Shown here piece after piece: positions 5,790 through 6,965 of a stretch of 6,965 nucleotides of DNA (position 1 is its first letter; each line of letters begins with the position of its first letter). The DNA lies in the NCBI RefSeq assembly GCF_000272405.2, contig NZ_AJZM02000170.1, forward strand, positions 1 through 6,965. The letters run 5' to 3'. A program made the position numbers and the translations under genes. The DNA is from Vibrio tasmaniensis 1F-187. Lineage in GTDB: Bacteria; Pseudomonadota; Gammaproteobacteria; Enterobacterales; Vibrionaceae. Below the pieces are notes generated by a model. It did no database searches. It saw nothing but the letters and a program-made list of their open reading frames with translations, and was not told the origin of the DNA.

Positions 5790-6050
5790 TTAGCCGAAAA
5801 GATCTCTTTGGGGACTTGTACTTCCCTCTTCGTCAACCGACTTACCAACCAAATTTTTTTGCTTCATTATTTTTCTTCTATAGCGCTGACGACACAGCTT
5901 TATGACGTGTAACTGTTCTGACGGCGTCATCGACATCCAATTAAAGCGCTCCTCCCTTTTACGCATACAGCCATTGCAATAGCCTTTGTCATCGCTTGAG
6001 CAAACCCCGACGCAAGGGCTTGGAACTTGGAAAAACTCTAACTGCTCCAC
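5790..6050 (-). CDS. DUF1289-family Cys4 protein
   Basis: An 86-residue soluble protein. The N-terminal half carries the DUF1289 pattern: C13-x3-C17 followed by C25-x2-C28 within PSPCVGVC and YCNGCMRKREE, then a Trp (W38) and a basic helix. Four closely spaced cysteines suggest a metal site, zinc or iron-sulfur; the family has no settled function. The tail (about 63-86) is polar and probably flexible. The start is GTG 6050, chosen because a strong AAGGAGG (6055-6061) lies 4 nt upstream and no ATG is nearby before the Cys motif. The gene is divergent from the META lipoprotein gene and is followed on the same strand by the 55-aa gene. An inverted repeat CGCTTA (6077-6082) and TAAGCG (6095-6100) lies in its upstream region. 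Confidence 0.88.
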   Translation of the reverse strand: MEQLEFFQVPSPCVGVCSSDDKGYCNGCMRKREERFNWMSMTPSEQLHVIKLCRQRYRRKIMKQKNLVGKSVDEEGSTSPQRDLFG

Positions 6051-6150
6051 CGCGCCTCCTTACATAATCAAAATTACGCTTACTATCTCAAAAATAAGCG
6101 ATTAATTTGTCGCCTAGCTCATGAAATCCATACTAAACTATGACCTTATA

Positions 6151-6181
6151 CTGACACATATAGTGTTTTGTAAACTATACT
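6151..6181 (+). promoter_or_regulatory. Candidate promoter for the META lipoprotein gene
   Basis: CTGACA (6151-6156) and TATACT (6176-6181), each 5/6 of the consensus, are separated by 19 bp, which is longer than ideal. An 8-bp direct repeat TAAACTAT (6134-6141 and 6171-6178) overlaps the -10. The predicted start near 6188 gives a leader of about 54 nt. Confidence 0.4.
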
Positions 6182-6241
6182 TTGAACCCATCAAGTTACA
6201 CTTATTCGGTAACTTCGTTCTTTCCTTTGGAGCCTTATAAT

Positions 6242-6688
6242 ATGAAGTTTAGTTCAAAAAAATTACTAGCAGTAGCCGCTTTACCTATGATGCTAGCAGC
6301 ATGCACAACAACAGGTGATAACGCGATGCAAGTAACACCAACCGATCTACAGCACCATAATTGGGAACTTGCGCAAATTGATGGCAAGAACATTGAGAAA
6401 AGCGAACACCAAGCGACACCTCGTCTAGAGATCGGCGAAAAGATGACGGCAAACGGCATGGCTGGTTGTAACAACTTCTTCGGTCAAGGCGAACTAAAAG
6501 ACGGTCAATTCCGCATTAAGCAAATGGGCATGACCATGAAAATGTGTCACGGCTCAGCAATGGAAATCGAACAATCGGTTTCCGCGACTCTAAGCGAGTG
6601 GAGCGACGTAACACTAACAAACGATACGCTAGTATTGAAAAACGATGTACACACGCTAACGTACACAATTCGTGACTGGGTAAACTAA
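6242..6688 (+). CDS. META-domain (HslJ-like) lipoprotein
   Basis: A 148-residue lipoprotein. The signal peptide has a basic start (KFSSKK), a hydrophobic core and lipobox LAAC at 18-21. C21 is the lipidation site, and Thr at +2 predicts transfer to the outer membrane. The mature part is one META domain (about 35-145): W41 near its start (NWELAQIDG), then the family hallmark GCNNFFG at 75-81, and TMKMC at 98-102. C76 and C102 may pair as a disulfide. HslJ of E. coli is a heat-inducible relative linked to novobiocin resistance; the role of this copy is unknown, perhaps envelope stress. ATG 6242 is supported by GGAG (6229-6232) and the signal peptide. An upstream GTG/TTG frame to 6182 is not needed. 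It is monocistronic with a terminator at 6716-6740. Confidence 0.92.
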   Translation: MKFSSKKLLAVAALPMMLAACTTTGDNAMQVTPTDLQHHNWELAQIDGKNIEKSEHQATPRLEIGEKMTANGMAGCNNFFGQGELKDGQFRIKQMGMTMKMCHGSAMEIEQSVSATLSEWSDVTLTNDTLVLKNDVHTLTYTIRDWVN

Positions 6689-6715
6689 TCAGTCAAAGAA
6701 ACCAAATATTGATTG

Positions 6716-6740
6716 AAGGAGCCCTAGTGGCTCCTTTTTT
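6716..6740 (+). terminator. Rho-independent terminator of the META lipoprotein gene
   Basis: Arms AAGGAGCC (6716-6723) and GGCTCCTT (6729-6736) with a five-base loop, followed by Ts through 6740. It lies 27 nt after the lipoprotein stop. Confidence 0.92.
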
Positions 6741-6965
6741 ATTGCTTTTTTACACTCATGATTCCTTCAAAACTGACACTCATCGCTTACTTTTCGTACC
6801 AACCTCCAATAAACCTAAAAAATCTATCATTTGAGTGCAATAAATTCATCAGTTCAACGGTCTGTTGCTAGGATGGTAATAGCCCTTAAGTAATTGATTG
6901 AATTTACTGTTGAATTAGAAATTATTTCAGAAACAGATAGAATAATAGGGCGTGTTGATCTTTCG
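6741..6965. other. Gene-free right end, possible mobile-element boundary
   Basis: I see no coding frame with a ribosome site in this 225-base AT-rich stretch. The final bases, GGGCGTGTTGATC at 6948-6960, look like the start of a terminal inverted repeat of an IS5-type element by memory of such ends. The element itself would lie beyond the window, so this is only suggestive. Confidence 0.25.

Noticed and set aside
6235..6474. Minus-strand frame inside the META lipoprotein gene
   Set aside because: It is antisense to a signal peptide and META domain that are clearly coding.

Overview
The window looks like chromosomal DNA of a marine gammaproteobacterium, most likely a Vibrio. It is AT-rich, has Vibrio-like codon use, and has compact genes separated by short hairpin-plus-T terminators. 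The genus is inferred from overall protein character and was not confirmed by a database search. The gene mix (M14 carboxypeptidase, PilZ protein, LysE-type exporter, DEAD-box helicase, META lipoprotein) reads as ordinary accessory or housekeeping content. I see no phage, CRISPR or defence island. Only the last ~18 bases hint at a mobile element.

Layout: (1) 100-421, a NifW-family small protein on the + strand with a Cys-rich tail, preceded by a possible 12-codon leader. (2) 557-1681, a cytosolic-type M14 zinc carboxypeptidase (+), ending in a strong terminator at 1736-1769. (3) 1820-2176, a single-domain PilZ protein (-), convergent with the peptidase. (4) 2427-3053, a LysE/RhtB-family exporter (-). 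(5) 3054-3263, a divergent control region with a perfect 12-bp palindrome and a second inverted repeat. (6) 3264-4502, a DEAD-box RNA helicase (+), with a terminator at 4536-4560. (7) 4706-5438, a promoter, an unknown 73-aa protein, a possible overlapping small membrane ORF, and a thiamine-binding (DUF77/YqgV-like) protein, all +. (8) 6050-5513, a DUF1289 Cys4 protein and a 55-aa protein (-). They are separated by a short region dense in AGGTA/TACCT half-sites, with a hairpin directly upstream of the second ribosome binding site. (9) 6242-6688, a META/HslJ-like outer-membrane lipoprotein (+) with a terminator. (10) 6741-6965, no gene seen.

The genes are mostly single transcription units. There is no obvious shared pathway and I do not claim a new multi-gene system. 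The parts most worth a second look are the NifW-like protein with its CxxCxxC tail and no nif genes nearby, the palindrome-rich lysE/helicase control region, the AGGTA-rich leader of the 55-aa gene, the overlapping ORF at 4946-5098, and the possible insertion-sequence end at the right edge.
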